Source: Annona cherimola
Taxonomy: Eukaryota; Streptophyta; Magnoliopsida; Magnoliales; Annonaceae
DNA length: 64,000 bases
Assembly: GCA_030490835.1 (NCBI GenBank)
Contig: CM059973.1
Span: forward strand, 59,524,008-59,588,007
Reading direction: 5' to 3'
Shown: positions 23,801-35,430 of the stretch, piece after piece
Position numbering within the stretch: the stretch's first letter is position 1
Layout: the number at the start of each line of letters is the position of its first letter
The notes under the pieces: model-generated
Seen by the model: only the letters and a program-made list of their open reading frames with translations
Told to the model about the DNA's origin: nothing
The model's database searches: none
Made by a program: the position numbers and the translations under genes

Positions 23801-25297
23801 CTTCTGGGCCCCATCTTGGACCCTTCCAACATATGAATAGAATATCAGATTTGAGAGGACCCCCAACAGTAATGCGCTACAAGCGATCAACGAAAGTCGC
23901 ACCCAGTATTGCTGTCCAGGCCACAGACAAGCATTTGCGATATTCTAAACACAAACAGAAAGGCTACTCAGAGACCACGAAGCGAGCGTCCCGTAAAAAA
24001 ACTGGAGCAGTCAATAAAAGAAAATGATCGAGAAAAAAAGGTAATGAACAACTACATATCACTCGAATGCCGATAAAGAATCAGTACTAGCTAGAAAATC
24101 AAATCAAGCGAGCTCATGAAATCCAAATAACAAGGAAAATGAAGCAAACAATACCATGAAAATAGACAGTAGGTAACAGATCGAATTCACATAGCTCGAA
24201 GTTACCTGCTCGAGCACAGCATCCGTGACAAGATCCCCCGCCGCTTCCTTTGACTCGGTAACCACTGCCAGATCCTCTGCAACCCACTTTCGACCAGTTG
24301 GTGTTGACATCAAGCTCGCATACCGCTGAAGATCCTTCACTTCTTTCTGCATCGTCTTTGCCGCTTTCTTCCTGGCCATTGCAAATAACACCTGATCCAT
24401 ATTCTCATCATTCATGTAGACCTCAAACGTGATTGTGTCTCTGCTCGGCACGATCAGGTTATAGATTCTGGCAATCAGATCATGTCTGCATTTCAGCTCC
24501 ATCGTTGCCAGCAAGCCCTGGCAGAAGCGCCGGCCGCTGGCGTAGAATTTGAACACGTCCTGCCCTTCCTTCAACAGCAACGGAGCATCGTTTCCATCTC
24601 CAGTCCCCAACAGGCTGAAATTCTTCTCAAAGATGGAGTCCTTGGTGGCGAACTTCGCAGCCCAGGCCAAGGCGATGTTCTCATTGTCGCGCTTCCCGGT
24701 GAAGTAATTCAGAACGAATGCGATGAGGAACGAGATCGACACGATCTCAACCGTGTACGAACGCGGGGGCGGTGGCTTCGAAGGAGGGATCGGATCGGAC
24801 GGCTCAGACGTGGTGTCGGTGGAAGAAGGTGATTCGGGCGGGATAGGATCAGAAGCGGGCGGCGGGAGGCCTTCGAATTCGTCTTCGTCCCAGTATTCGA
24901 AGGTTGCGGCGGGCGAGGGTTTTGGAGATGGAGGAACGGACGGCGCGGATTGCTCCGGAGGGCCGCGGTCGGTCTCTTCGAAATGGGATTGGGTGAGGAC
25001 GGGAGGAGGAATGGGCAGATCGGTGATCGGGGAAGGGCCGGTGGGGTTTTCTTCTTCGTCGTCGTCGGCTTCGAAGCCTTCGAAGTGGGGAGAGAGAGCG
25101 GAGCAGCGGGATAGGTGTTGGGAAAGGAGGGAGAGGATGAAGCATAGAGCGAGGCAGTATAAAAAGGTGTCCCCGCGGGGGAGGAGGTAGGATGAGATGG
25201 GTGCGGACCACTGAAACGCTGTCTCCTTTGCCATGCTTATGCTTCGTCGTGCTTGAGAAGACGGGAAAGAGGCTAGGGAGAGAATAGAGGCAGCCAT
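17840..25297 (-). CDS. CCDC47: CCDC47-like ER membrane protein (DUF1682, PAT complex subunit)
   Basis: Three exons, all in phase with GT-AG borders: 24206-25297, 18160-18363 and 17840-18070 (stop 17840-17842), giving 508 residues. Order: N-terminal hydrophobic segment at about 45-60, an acidic then Pro/Ser-rich luminal stretch (about 75-178), a membrane span at 183-199 (VEIVSISFLIAFVLNYF), the conserved DUF1682 cytosolic core (ENIALAWAAKFATKDSIFEK, LLLKEGQDVFKFYASGRR, FEVYMNDENMDQVLFAMARK), and a lysine-rich coiled-coil tail ending KMTRAR. In animals CCDC47 is part of the PAT and multipass translocon complex that helps insert multi-spanning proteins at the ER; the plant role is inferred from the family. 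A second Met at residue 22 (25234) would place the hydrophobic segment nearer the N-terminus like a signal and may be the real start. Intron 1 is 5.84 kb and holds an hAT element. The length is close to plant relatives. Confidence 0.95.
18818..19473. mobile_element. Non-autonomous hAT element, TAGGGGTGCAAC family
   Basis: Left end TAGGGGTGCAACTTGGGTAA, right end the complement of TAGGAGTATAACTTGGGTCA. Flanks are TGCATATC (18810-18817) and TGCATAAC (19474-19481), an 8 bp target duplication with one mismatch, as expected for hAT. Subterminal GGGTAGGGT and GGTACC-type blocks are present. No transposase. The 656 bp body matches the elements at 42501-43180 and 43454-44129, for example CCAATAAATTATT and AATGAGGC. 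Confidence 0.85.
19796..19880. repeat. Possible non-LTR retroposon tail fragment
   Basis: ATCATCATCGTCATCATAAG followed by a stretch ending CCCACCTATGTGGGTCAGCT resembles a motif common at the ends of plant SINE/RTE-type copies. A second partial match occurs at about 33018-33065. Too short and diverged for a firm class. Confidence 0.35.
23277..23292. repeat. A-rich homopolymer
   Basis: Short A run inside the CCDC47 intron. Noted only because it follows a direct A-tract; no retroposon body could be recognised upstream of it. Confidence 0.3.
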
Positions 25298-25378
25298 TTA
25301 TCGGGAGAGAAGCACGAAGGTGTGTGGACTGGATGGGGGTGGGCTGGGCTTGGCAGTAGTGACTGGTGAAGGAGTCGG

Positions 25379-26746
25379 AGATGTTGTCAGAGCCGGAACC
25401 GACCGGGAACCGGACACCAGCCTAATGCGTCTATTCTAACCGGTGTGAACCGGTTGAACCGACGAGCCGATCGGTTTCTGGGTCGTCCGGTCAGGCACAT
25501 ATAAGAAACCTAAAGCAAAAACCCTTTACTCCTCCCGCAGCTGCCGATAGAAGCCACAGTCTCCCCCATTTTTCGATTTTGTGGTGGCAGACTCGCTTGC
25601 AATCGCTCGCTTTGCCGGCGATTGTTTGCCTCGCTGTAGCTGCTCTGTTCATCTGCCCTGGTTCGTCATTGCAGCTATTGCGGCTGCTAGCTGCGTTTCT
25701 CACTTTCTCGACGTTTCTCACTTCGCCAATCGCCCAACTGGTCACCCACTCTAGCATTTCCGACGCCATTGTTGCTTGCCAGCTCCGAGCCTCCGACACT
25801 TCAGTCACAATCGCCATTGAGCCTTGAGGTGATTTGCTCCGGTCGCCCGTGCTTTCTGTAATATATAAAATCGTATGTGTGAAATTATTGTGCCATTGCT
25901 GAAAGGTATTTATTTTTTTATGGAAGCTGAAATATATTTACTATGTGTGAAGTCGTTCGTGCATGTCATTAGATCGTATCTGTGAAATTATTGTGTCATT
26001 GCTGAAACGATCGTCCGGATTTTTTTATGAATTCATGAGTAATAAACAAGAATAATCACTGTGCTATTGCTGAAAAAAACTACGAATTCATGAGTACTGT
26101 ACAAGAATAATTATTGAGCCATTGCTTAAAAAAAATACAAATTCATGAGTGATATAAAAGAAAAATTACTGTGCCATTGCTGAACAATTGTTAACTTATG
26201 TTTTCTGTTATGTTTTCTGTTTAAATGTTTTGTATGATTGGAATGGAAATGATTTAGTGGCTGTTCGTAAAGTGCTAATTGGTTGTAACTGTGTTAATAG
26301 CTTTCATACTATTTACTCTGATACTTGTGTAAATTTGTGATTGAATTTTACAATTTATATTACTGGCTTAAAATTCTTTTTACTTAATTACCTAATTAAG
26401 ATATTCTAATTTTTATATTTTTATTTTGCTTTTGCGAGTACATCGATTTTTAAAAAATCAAAATTATAGTTTTAAAAAACAAGAAGATTCATTGTTGGTA
26501 TAGATATTATTTACAACACAAATGTAAGTACCACATTTCCTAGCTTCTAAATTGAATTCATGAATACAATCTCAACTATTGCATAGTTTTTTATATATAA
26601 ATTTTTAAGCTTTTAATATTTTATCTTACGAATTCATCATATATTTTACATAAAATGTTAATACACCGGTTTAATCCGGTTATTAGAAATGGTTAAACCG
26701 ATTGGACCAGAACCAGTCCCTTGACTATTTTGGTTCTGACAACATT
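25379..26746. mobile_element. Probable non-autonomous hAT-like element next to the CCDC47 start
   Basis: Left end ATGTTGTCAGAGCCGGAACC, right end the complement of ATGTTGTCAGAACCAAAATA. Both ends carry clusters of ACCGG/CCGGTT motifs. Flanking 8 bp (GAGTCGGA and TGGTTGGA) agree at five positions, so any target duplication has decayed. The interior starts with a TATA-like and pyrimidine-rich stretch (25498-25560) and a GC-richer open frame (25579-25827, plus) with no recognised domain, then a minisatellite. It lies within about 80 bp of the CCDC47 ATG. Confidence 0.5.
25880..26185. repeat. Degenerate tandem repeat in the hAT-like element
   Basis: Five units of about 60-100 bases each contain a block like AATTATTGTGCCATTGCTGA and, in the later ones, ATTCATGAGT. 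Spacing and sequence have drifted. Confidence 0.65.
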
Positions 26747-26889
26747 GGTTGGAACTAGGGAGTGATCCGTGCACCACCCAGACCAACCAACTTCACTTAG
26801 GTGTGAAACACGAATCCTAGCATGGCTAGTGTTTTTCTTGGAAATGGTTAGCTTCCGATGGTGGAAACAAAATGGAATGGAACCAGAGG

Positions 26890-27365
26890 TGTGTTTTAAA
26901 AGAAATTTTTTGGGGCATGTTTGTGAAATTTAATCATTTTTTGGCTGCTGCTTATATAACCGCCTTCTCTTTTAATTATTTATACACAATTATCTATATA
27001 ACTAATCTATTTATTTTAACTTTATTATCTTTATTTATCATCATTACCCCTATCATATTACCCCATTTTTTCCCAATGTAAAAACTTTTCATTCAAAATT
27101 TTTGTTATTTTCCTAACACTCCCATGGTATAAAATTTTTTGAGATGGAAAAAAGTGATATGATATAACAGGAATAATGATGAGAAATAAAAAGAGTAAAG
27201 TAAAAAATATATATGGTAGTTATATGTGTAGTTGCAGAGAAATGATTGAAAAGTAGAATAGTTATATAAAAAGATGCGAAGAAATAATTAAAAAATAGAG
27301 TCAAAGTTTTAAATTGAAAAATTATAGATTGACAATATTTCATAATGGTCAGATGCATCCTAGAT
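26890..27365. repeat. Repeat related to the 12.07-12.38 kb element
   Basis: Segment 27160-27320 shares ordered blocks with 12170-12330 (AGAAATGATTGAAAAGTAGA, AAATTGAAAA, GACAA). Weak inverted similarity between the 26900 and 27345 edges (GGGGCATGTTTG / CATCC) suggests a degenerate element of about 470 bp. Confidence 0.5.
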
Positions 27366-27385
27366 GATTTCTAAAGTAAAATGTT

Positions 27386-28207
27386 ATGGGTTTGTTTTCA
27401 AGAGTGAAAAAATAATTTACTCACATTTTTCTTCTACTTTTTTACATCTTCCTATAAAAATTATTTTATTTGTTTCAACCTTTTCTTTTGCTCCTAATCA
27501 AGTAATTTTTCTTATGAAATCATTGTCCAATATATTTTAAAAAATTTTGCCAACATTTTTCATATTTTTTTCTCTTTTCTAAACAAAGGCGAGAATAAAT
27601 TAGGTAGTTATGAAAAATATGAAAATATGATTAAAATATAAGAGTAAAAATAAAAAATAAAAATAATTTGGTAATTAATCTTTTTGACTTTCTCATTTCA
27701 TTACATTCGTTTCATTTGCTTGTTATCAATACTTTCAAATAAAATTTGATTATTTAATCAAACGAATATTTAAAGATTCATTTTTTGTAGAAATTATGGT
27801 TTCGTTTTCAAGAGTGAAAAAATAATTTTGTCACATTTTTCTTCTACTTTTTTACTTCTTCCCATAAAAATTATTTTATTTATTTCAACCTTTTCTTTTG
27901 CTCCTAATAAATTAATCATTATCTTATGAAATCATTATCCAATATATTTTAAAAAAATTTGCCAACATTTTTCATATTTTTTTCTCTTTTCTAAACAAAG
28001 GCGAGAATAAATTGGGTTGTTATGAAAAATATGAAAATATGATTAAAATATAAGAGTAAAAATAAAAAATTAAAATAATTTGGTAATTAATCTTTTTGAC
28101 TTTCTTATTTCATTACATTAGTTTCATTTGCTTGTTATCAATACTTCCAAATAAAATTTGATTATTTAATCGAACGAATATTTAAAGATTCATTTTTTGT
28201 AGAAATT
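27386..28207. repeat. Tandem duplication, two units of about 410 bases
   Basis: Units about 27386-27795 and 27796-28207 run in the same direction and are nearly identical over their full length, from TTTTCAAGAGTGAAAAAATA to a shared CATTTTTTGTAGAAATT end. Differences are scattered substitutions and one short insertion. No coding content. Confidence 0.9.
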
Positions 28208-29247
28208 CTTTACTTTTTAAGACACATTTTGATGTAAGTCTGTATATTAACTATCTTAGTTTCCTTTTTTATATTATGATTTTTATGTATCCACATTTTG
28301 TTAACATCCTATAGTCTTTCCATAGAACTATTTTATCTTTTTTTTTTTTTAATTTTTTTTAGTCATAAATTTTTAATCTGATACCAAAAGAGTCATAAAT
28401 TTCAAAATACTATGAAGTTTCTTCTGAGAATTTTAACAATATAATCAACACGATACTCATAATTATATTTTTTATTATTATATTTAATTATTTACAACTC
28501 TTCCGGAAAACACTTCTTTTTATCTTATTTAACAGATTTTTATCACAACAGCATGAGAATATGCTTTTAATACAAACAGGAGACAAATGCTTCGCCTCCC
28601 GATTATAACTCAGGTTAACTGATACAAAGGCAAGAGCGCCATTCAGCTAGACTACGCACATGGTGGCAACATTCATAAATATTTTAAATTAGTTAAATAT
28701 ACCTATCTTACTCTTATATGTAACTCAGAAAAAAATATTATTATTATTATTATTATTATTTTGCATTCCTTTTTATTTTTTGTTTTGATTGATTTTTATA
28801 TTTCAATAAATTATCCTTATATTTTCCCGTAAAGGTTTCATGGTTACTTCAATCTGAAAATCTTTCTTTTTCTCCTTTTTAGGTTTGTGTTGCCGATTTG
28901 CTATTGTCATTCCCCAATACTCGACCTCAACACTGCTGTTTTCTTTCACTGCTTCTCACACTCCCGCTCCCAAACTTTGACTACCAACAACGTCTCTCCT
29001 TAATCCTGTTGATAACAGTGAGCGCTTTTTGTTGTTGTTGTTGTTTTTGGATGGAATGATAGAAGTGTAAATCAAAGAAAGTGTTTGATCCACAGAAAAA
29101 AAAGAACGTGTTTGATCCACCGATTACGGGAACTTGCAGGTCTCTGCAGGCAATCCAGTAGAGCTCCTTTCATCTCTGCAAAATTCTGATATCTGATTTT
29201 CTATCGCGGATCTCCATTTTCCCGTCTCTTTTGTCTGGATTTAAGAG
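28208..29247. other. Upstream region of the TMEM18 gene
   Basis: AT-rich, with an (ATT)n tract at about 28737-28762. A pyrimidine-rich stretch at about 28860-29000 and a GTTGTTGTTGTTG tract at about 29031 precede the gene. No clear TATA box could be assigned. Confidence 0.4.
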
Positions 29248-32200
29248 ATGGACGATCTAACGTCTGCCATCAACGAGCATATGGAGCAGATGACGGATCT
29301 TGTTGAGAAGTTAACTCTGGAGCTCCGCGCTGGATTCCGACCTGCTTATGAGAATTTCATCGGTTTCTTCCATGCGGTTGATTGGAAAGTATATCTCCTC
29401 CCTCTCATTCATACCCTTTTTTCCCCTTTTTTTGGCTTTCATATGCTGAGATCTACTGGATTTCAAATTGGCTTAGGAATGACTTGGGAATGTGCTAAAA
29501 CAGTCAACAAAGTTTGGCTAATGTCAATATTAATTAATGTCAGACAATCCGAACCAGACCTGCCAAAGTTTGGCGGTGTGACCTTAAAATCTTATTTTCA
29601 TTTCAGCTATGATCCAGCAGCCATTTAGAAGAAGTATCGGCTAATTGTTGAATTATTCGGGTCTTAATGTCACTATTTAAAGAAAAAAAAGTCTTTTGAC
29701 TCTGAAAGTGAATGTACAGTTGTAATCCTCCACAAGCCTGTCTTCTTAGACTGCCCTTAAACTGGTGGGCTGTAGATCCCTTCCGCCAATTGGATGATTC
29801 ATATTTGTGACTGTTGATCTTGCCTGCGTTGTCTGCTACATACCCAACATTATTCTATCCAGTGATTACCAATATGCGGTTGGGCAATGTCATATTCTCT
29901 ATGTCATGAGCTTCTTATGTTTAGTTATTCTAAAGAATGGAAGAATGACTTGAAAATTTTCAAGAAAATGGTGTTTGATGTGAGTTGAGCATGGTCTGGT
30001 TTTATGATGCATCTATTTTGGAACCACAGTTTGAATATTGGCTGATCATCCGTATCATATCAGCATTGGCCAACCCTGATACCCCATACAGGTTTTTTTT
30101 TTGGGGGGTGTAGAAACGCCTTATTGATGAAAAATACAGGCCTTAAATATATATTTTGTGATATTTTTGAAATTTTATATTTTTAAAATTTTTAAAATTT
30201 GTTTTAAATTCAACAAATTTGAAGTGTATGCTCCTTCAGAAGAAACATGTTTACTTTCACTTAATATGTTAGAGCATCCTGAGACAATTTTAGTGGTATA
30301 AAAACTGTAGTATTTTATTTATTTTTTATTTAGCTCTCATTTAATATGTGCAAATATTAGTTAAAATTGATGACTTGAGTCCTAATGGCGCACAGACAGT
30401 TACATAGCAAGAATGGTCCAGTACACTAGCATTTCGATTTGAAAAGTCGTGCATATCTCAAATTTCTGGTCTCCTGGACTTTATTCATAATTTTTTGGCT
30501 TAAAAAAAAGAATTTCTTGTATGGTCCATACCAATACCATTCACCTGCATTATATGGGTTTTTCAGCAGTCATGGTTTGATGTAATTCATGTTGGTTTTG
30601 TGGTTCAACTGTTACTTGTTAGTCTATGTTCAAGGGCAACCAGAAAGTGTAAAGGACAGTGGTGACAGCCATGTTTTGCAAGTATGATTCTTTTGTCTTT
30701 TTGCACTGAGTATACAAAATGTTGTATTCTTGCCAATGTTGCCAATGCTATCGATTTCACTTCTGTTTAAAGAAGTTGTATCTTACTATCCGAAAAAAAG
30801 GAAGCTAAATCTCAAGGCCCCCCTTTCTCCATTCATCTACTGCTGCTGCTTCTTGTTCCTCTTTTCTTACTTAACACAGTAACTTGTCCTTTGAATTGTT
30901 TCTTTCTCTCTTCATGCAGGAAACTTGGTTGATCTGCTTACTAGTATTCCATATCACTTTACTGTTAATAGTCATCATTTCAAGGAAGAGCATCAACCTT
31001 CAAATGTTCTTATTCCTTATGGCATGTAAGTTCATCAACTTCCAAAATTGCTTGCCCTCACTCACTCACTCACACACATGTGCATGCGCGCACACATACA
31101 AACTCATGCATCTTAGGATGTGCAGGTGAAAGAAATGGTTCTTTCTTTATATAGCATCTCTGGCTAATTCTATCATTAGGGTGTGCAGGTGAAAGAAATG
31201 TTTCTTTCTTTGTATAAAAAAATAAAATGGTGGATAAAGGAAAAGATGGAATAAACCTTTTGAACAATGGAAAAAAATGTTATAAACATTGGAGAAATGG
31301 AATTCATTTCTCTAAATAACTATTTTTCAGTGCTAATTTTGATAATGTTTGGTAGTCAGGAAAAAATGAAAATTTCTCTGTACTTAACATATTTTAATTA
31401 AGGTGACGTGTATTACTCAATAACCTTACCTTTTCATCATTATTATTTCTGTTTTCAATTATTAGTCTCAATCTTCTAATTAACATGACTGAGAAAAAAA
31501 CTCAGGTAACCTACTTTTTCCACTATATTTCCAATCATTACTACCACCCTTTTCCTCGAAATATCTTTTTATTTTATTTTTACTCACTTTATTTTCAATC
31601 ATTGTCCCTTTTTTATCTTTGTTCACTTTATTTTTAATCATTATCTCTAAAATGGCAAATTGCCTCCTCTTTTAATCTCCTCACTTACCAGTTACCAATA
31701 AATCCTTAATGTTAAAAGTTCATCTAGTGGTGATGAAGGCTCAAAATAAAAAATGCCTTTTTCTTGGAATTTCTTATGGTTGGTGGGTTGGAAAATGGAA
31801 GTTCATCCACTGTTGATGAAGGCAGAGAAATGCCCATGTCCTGGATGGTGTGGATGATGGCCACCTTCTGCATGCGATATCATTGAATATGTTAATGTTG
31901 ATGGGAAGAAGAGTGGCCCTCTTCTCCTTTTGTATCTTGAATCACCCATGTTCTGTATTTTCTTCTGCACATCGTCAGATGCTTTATTTGCTTTAATAGG
32001 GGTAGGAGTGTCTATTCCATGCAATTGCTGCAAGAAATGATGTGGCAGCACTAGTTTGCAACTTGAGCATCCAGATATTCTGTTGCCTTTCCTGCTGTTA
32101 AAGCTCAAGTTTGCCTAATCCATAGAGGCACATCCTAGATGTGCCTATGGTGTTAACTTTTGGAATGTTTTTTCATACAATCTTCTAGGTCATCCATGTC

Positions 32201-35007
32201 CTTGCCCTTGACCTTTTCCTTGCTCACTACATTTTTCGGTTAACATCAGAACATAGTGACAGGAGAGGTTGCTAATTATCAACTGAAGATGGTGGAAACC
32301 CAATCCTGATGTGCACCTTAGCAGCAACATAATTGAAAAAGATTGAAATTGATACCCTACCCATAAGACCTATGCCCTTAATGACTACTGTGCTATGTTA
32401 CGATGCTTCCTATGATAGAGAAGAAGTAATCTTGAATCTACTGGAAATACAATGGTTTAACAGGAAAAAGAAAAGATGTTTCCTTGGAAGAGTCACCTCT
32501 TAAGGAATCAACTTATTCGTGTTATCCTTAGATGCACAACTTTTAAACACATGTTTCAAATGTGATGGAAATATTAAGGATGAACTGAAAAACCTTTGAA
32601 GAAGATAATGATCGAAATGCAAATCAGCCTCACCTTGTGCTTGTGATTGGGTTGATCTACCAATATACCTGTTGACACTGTGAAACATGTAACAATCTAG
32701 ACATGATATTGCATAACTATGTTATGTTCTATTTGTTCATATTCTGTGTGGATGATTTGATTTTGTTGCCCATGTGCATGAATATTTCTTGAAGATGTTA
32801 AGGATTTTTCTTGAGATTAATTTAGTTCAATAGAGTTGGAGCTTCACACTAAGGAAGAAGAGCAAAACGGAAACATAGGATCAATTGATAATGAAAAAGC
32901 ATGTTTGATAATGGAAGGTATCAAGAGGTTGTAAATGTCTCAAGAAATAAATTGTGAGAGGGAGTAAAAGTTTTCTTTCTTCTCCATGCTTAGCATTTCC
33001 TAAAGCTTTTCTGAAGAATATCATCACCATTAGTATCATCGCAAGCCATTTCCCACCTAAGTGGAGGAAAAACTAGTTTTATAAATTTTTTTTGTTATCT
33101 AGAGGTATTTCAACAATTTTGAAAGGGTTGTGATATTTATGAAAATTTCGAATTGGGTGGTGAGTTCTCAGTTAGTATTCCATTAGCTTAATTGAGATTC
33201 ATGTGAATGAGTGTCACAAAATTTTTCAGTTGTATTTCTAAGTTGCTATTATCACAGCCCCTACTTGACCCATCTCTTAGGGTGGTGTGAAGACTACTCA
33301 CAGGACTTAACCCATGTCATGACCTACGGGCTCCACATCCATTGGGCCCACTTGCGCAATACAGTAAGATACTGGCTTGCCACTGCCCATGCCTCCACTG
33401 AAGTACCCAATCACTAGTGTTATAGAAAGCGGACTTCCCAAGAGGTCACCCATCTTGGTAGTTCTCTCATGGTCTCACCTAAGCACGATGTTGGAACTGA
33501 AGAAAACTTGAAGTGTGCTCAGGTGGGAGTAGTACCAAGATTGGGGACCTCCAACGAAGTTTCTGTGTAACATTGCTGATTTGCTGGGAGAAGAAGGCGT
33601 GCATATTAACTTTTACACATCTCGTTTTTTTTTTTATGATTTCCATGAAGAAAATAATTGTACAGAACCCTAAAAGGAATTGGATGATCATTTAAACCTT
33701 AAGCATCCAAGAAATGGTAGACAATCGATCAATTTCGACAAGTGCTGTTATTACCATGGCAACATTGTGCAGGTTTTGGCAGCTTGCCATGGAATTAAAT
33801 GATCATTTAAGCCTTAAGCATCCAAGAAATGTAGACAATCAATCAATTTTGACAAGCGCTGTTATTGCCACGGCAACATTGTGCAGGTTTTGGCAGCATC
33901 CGTGGAACTATCACTTTTAATATATGTGATGTTAACTTGGCCTAAAAATCTATTTTTCCCTCTCATTGTTATATTTATAACGGAGCCCTCTCTGTCTGTG
34001 TGTGTATTTATACATTTAATCGTTATTCTTTCTCTTTTCATTGAAAATGTTCATTTATTTTATTTTTAGTCACTTTGTTTCCAATTATCACTTGTATCTA
34101 GCAACATCATTTTCCATTTTCCTTTACTTTTCTAGACCCTCCTAATTTTCTTCACCTATATTCCAAGTTTCGAATAATTTTGGTATTAGTGAAGAAAAAG
34201 TATAGTTGTTGTGATGGGAAAGTGGCACACCCATTGAAAGGGTGGAAACTGAGGAAATAAGGGATTTCGATCCCTTTTTCTTCTGACCAAGCAGATGCTT
34301 TAGGTTTTTAGCTATGGAAGTATAAGTGTGTTTCCATATCCATGAAGTAAAGAAGTTGTTGGAAGGATTCAATGCACTTGAAATTTTCATAATGTTTATG
34401 AGCTTTGTGAACTTGTGAGAGAAGCTTAGTCACTTGCATGGAAATGTTCTGGTTCTACATATTTAGCATGAGAAGCTTGTAATTTTTATCTAGGGACCAA
34501 ATCTTTCACCAGCATGCTTGATTTCCCCTCTCCCACTGAGCTTTTCATTTCATGAATAAGCAAAACTTTCGAATCTCGTATCCACTAAATATAGGGCTAG
34601 ATATTTCAGCCAAGCCTCGTGTATGAGCTGCCTTATTTTGTCTGAATGACACCTGTGATTGCATGTTCCTTTAATTTGCAGTGGCTGGTGTATATCTTGC
34701 TGAGAGGATCAACAGTTTCCTAGGGAATAACTGGAAGAGCTTTTCTAGCCAGAACTACTTTGATCCACATGGTCTTTTTCTCTCGGTACTTTGGTCGGGT
34801 CCTCTTCTATTTATCTCAATCATAATACTGGTTAGCATCATTTTGTCCTCTTCCCTTTCCAATCTCTGCTTTTGATCTTTCCTTGGATCTTAACTTCTTC
34901 TCCTTCTGCAGGTGAACACGCTTTTCTCGTTATGTCAGCTTATTGTCAGGTGGAAAACAGCAGAACTCAGACATCGGGCTAGGATGGCCCGTGGCAAGCA
35001 GGATTGA
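29248..35007 (+). CDS. TMEM18: TMEM18 family membrane protein
   Basis: Four exons, all in phase with GT-AG borders: 29248-29388, 30920-31025, 34682-34830 and 34912-35007 (stop 35005-35007), giving 163 residues. Recognised by the conserved start-to-end pattern: an amphipathic N-terminus (ENFIGFFHAVDWKETWLICL), three hydrophobic segments at about 49-70, 74-91 and 118-142, the central NWKSFSSQNYFDPHGLFLS motif and a basic tail (RARMARGKQD). TMEM18 proteins sit in the nuclear envelope/ER membrane; in animals TMEM18 is linked to body-weight control and reported to bind DNA through its basic tail. The plant function is unknown to me. Introns are 1.5 kb, 3.66 kb and 81 bp. The second intron has collected repeats including 5S-derived sequence. 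Confidence 0.96.
33255..33490 (-). repeat. 5S rRNA-derived sequence, possibly a Cassandra-type TRIM LTR fragment
   Basis: The minus strand from 33487 to 33431 matches the 3' half of plant 5S rRNA: box A-like CGTGCTTAGGTGAG, then the box C-like block AGATGGGTGACCTCTTGGGA and AGTCC. The middle element has diverged. Downstream on the same strand come about 170 bases of non-5S sequence. A 5S-like segment inside a longer repeat is the hallmark of Cassandra terminal-repeat retrotransposons, whose LTRs carry a Pol III promoter. A 5S pseudogene or 5S-derived SINE is the alternative. I see no complete LTR pair. Confidence 0.65.
33508..33578 (+). repeat. Second 5S rRNA-derived segment, opposite orientation
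   Basis: The plus strand matches plant 5S rRNA from GTGTGCTCAGGTGGGAGTAG (box A and intermediate element) through TACCAAGATTGGGGACCTCC to TGTGTAACATTGC. It lies 20 bases from the minus-strand segment, so the two are head to head. This copy keeps the GAGTAGTA intermediate element better but box C less well. Confidence 0.65.
33684..33912. repeat. Tandem duplication, two units of about 115 bases
   Basis: Units 33684-33798 and 33799-33912 share GATCATTTAA, CCTTAAGCATCCAAGAAATG, GCTGTTATT and ACATTGTGCAGGTTTTGGCA blocks. Only small differences separate them. Confidence 0.88.
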
Positions 35008-35430
35008 AATCTATGCTGTTGTTTCTTCATTAGTTTTGAGTTCTTCAATGTATGCCTCACGCAATGGATGAGCCTTGCCTTCCTGTGCATGAGCAGTTAA
35101 AAGCTTGGTTCATTGTCATCTCTGTGGTATGCTGGTTTCCATGCCTTCCACACCCTTGTTTTTCAGCAGGATTTTAGCATACAGAGTATGTAAACCAGTC
35201 CCTGATGTAATTTCTACTTATACTTTTTTGCCTGTTTTTCTGCTCATGATAATTATTCATCTCAATATCAAGCTCCTAACCAGTCATTTTCCAGTTCAGA
35301 AACAGTATCTGTATGTTGGATGAACAAATTCAGGGCACTGAGCTTCAGGGAAAAAAAAAAAAAAAAGCAATTGCTTTTTGAGAATGAGCTAATAAGGGTG
35401 TTTTTGACCCCGCTTTTTATTGGGTTCTAA
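35008..35430. other. TMEM18 3' flank
   Basis: Contains the presumed 3' untranslated region and an A16 run at about 35351-35366. No other feature recognised. Confidence 0.4.

Larger units (their letters stand above)
18365..24205 (-). other. Large first intron of the CCDC47-like gene (contents)
   Basis: Holds an hAT element (18818-19473), a retroposon-tail-like stretch (19796-19880), and a degenerate tandem repeat at 21900-22110 with three copies of CAGGAATACTTCATGTCCAA or close variants. An unsupported 185-codon open frame at 22099-22656 (minus) shows no family motif. The rest is AT-rich without recognised features. Confidence 0.7.
31026..34681 (+). other. Large second intron of TMEM18 (contents)
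   Basis: Contains a two-unit tandem repeat at about 31110-31220 (GGTGAAAGAAATG followed by TTCTTTCTTT), the 5S-derived pair at 33431-33575, and a two-unit repeat at 33684-33912. The remainder is AT-rich and unrecognised. Confidence 0.65.

Noticed and set aside
24482..25211. Plus- and minus-strand open frames over the CCDC47 first exon
   Set aside because: They are shadows of the real exon caused by its GC-rich Pro/Ser-coding stretch.
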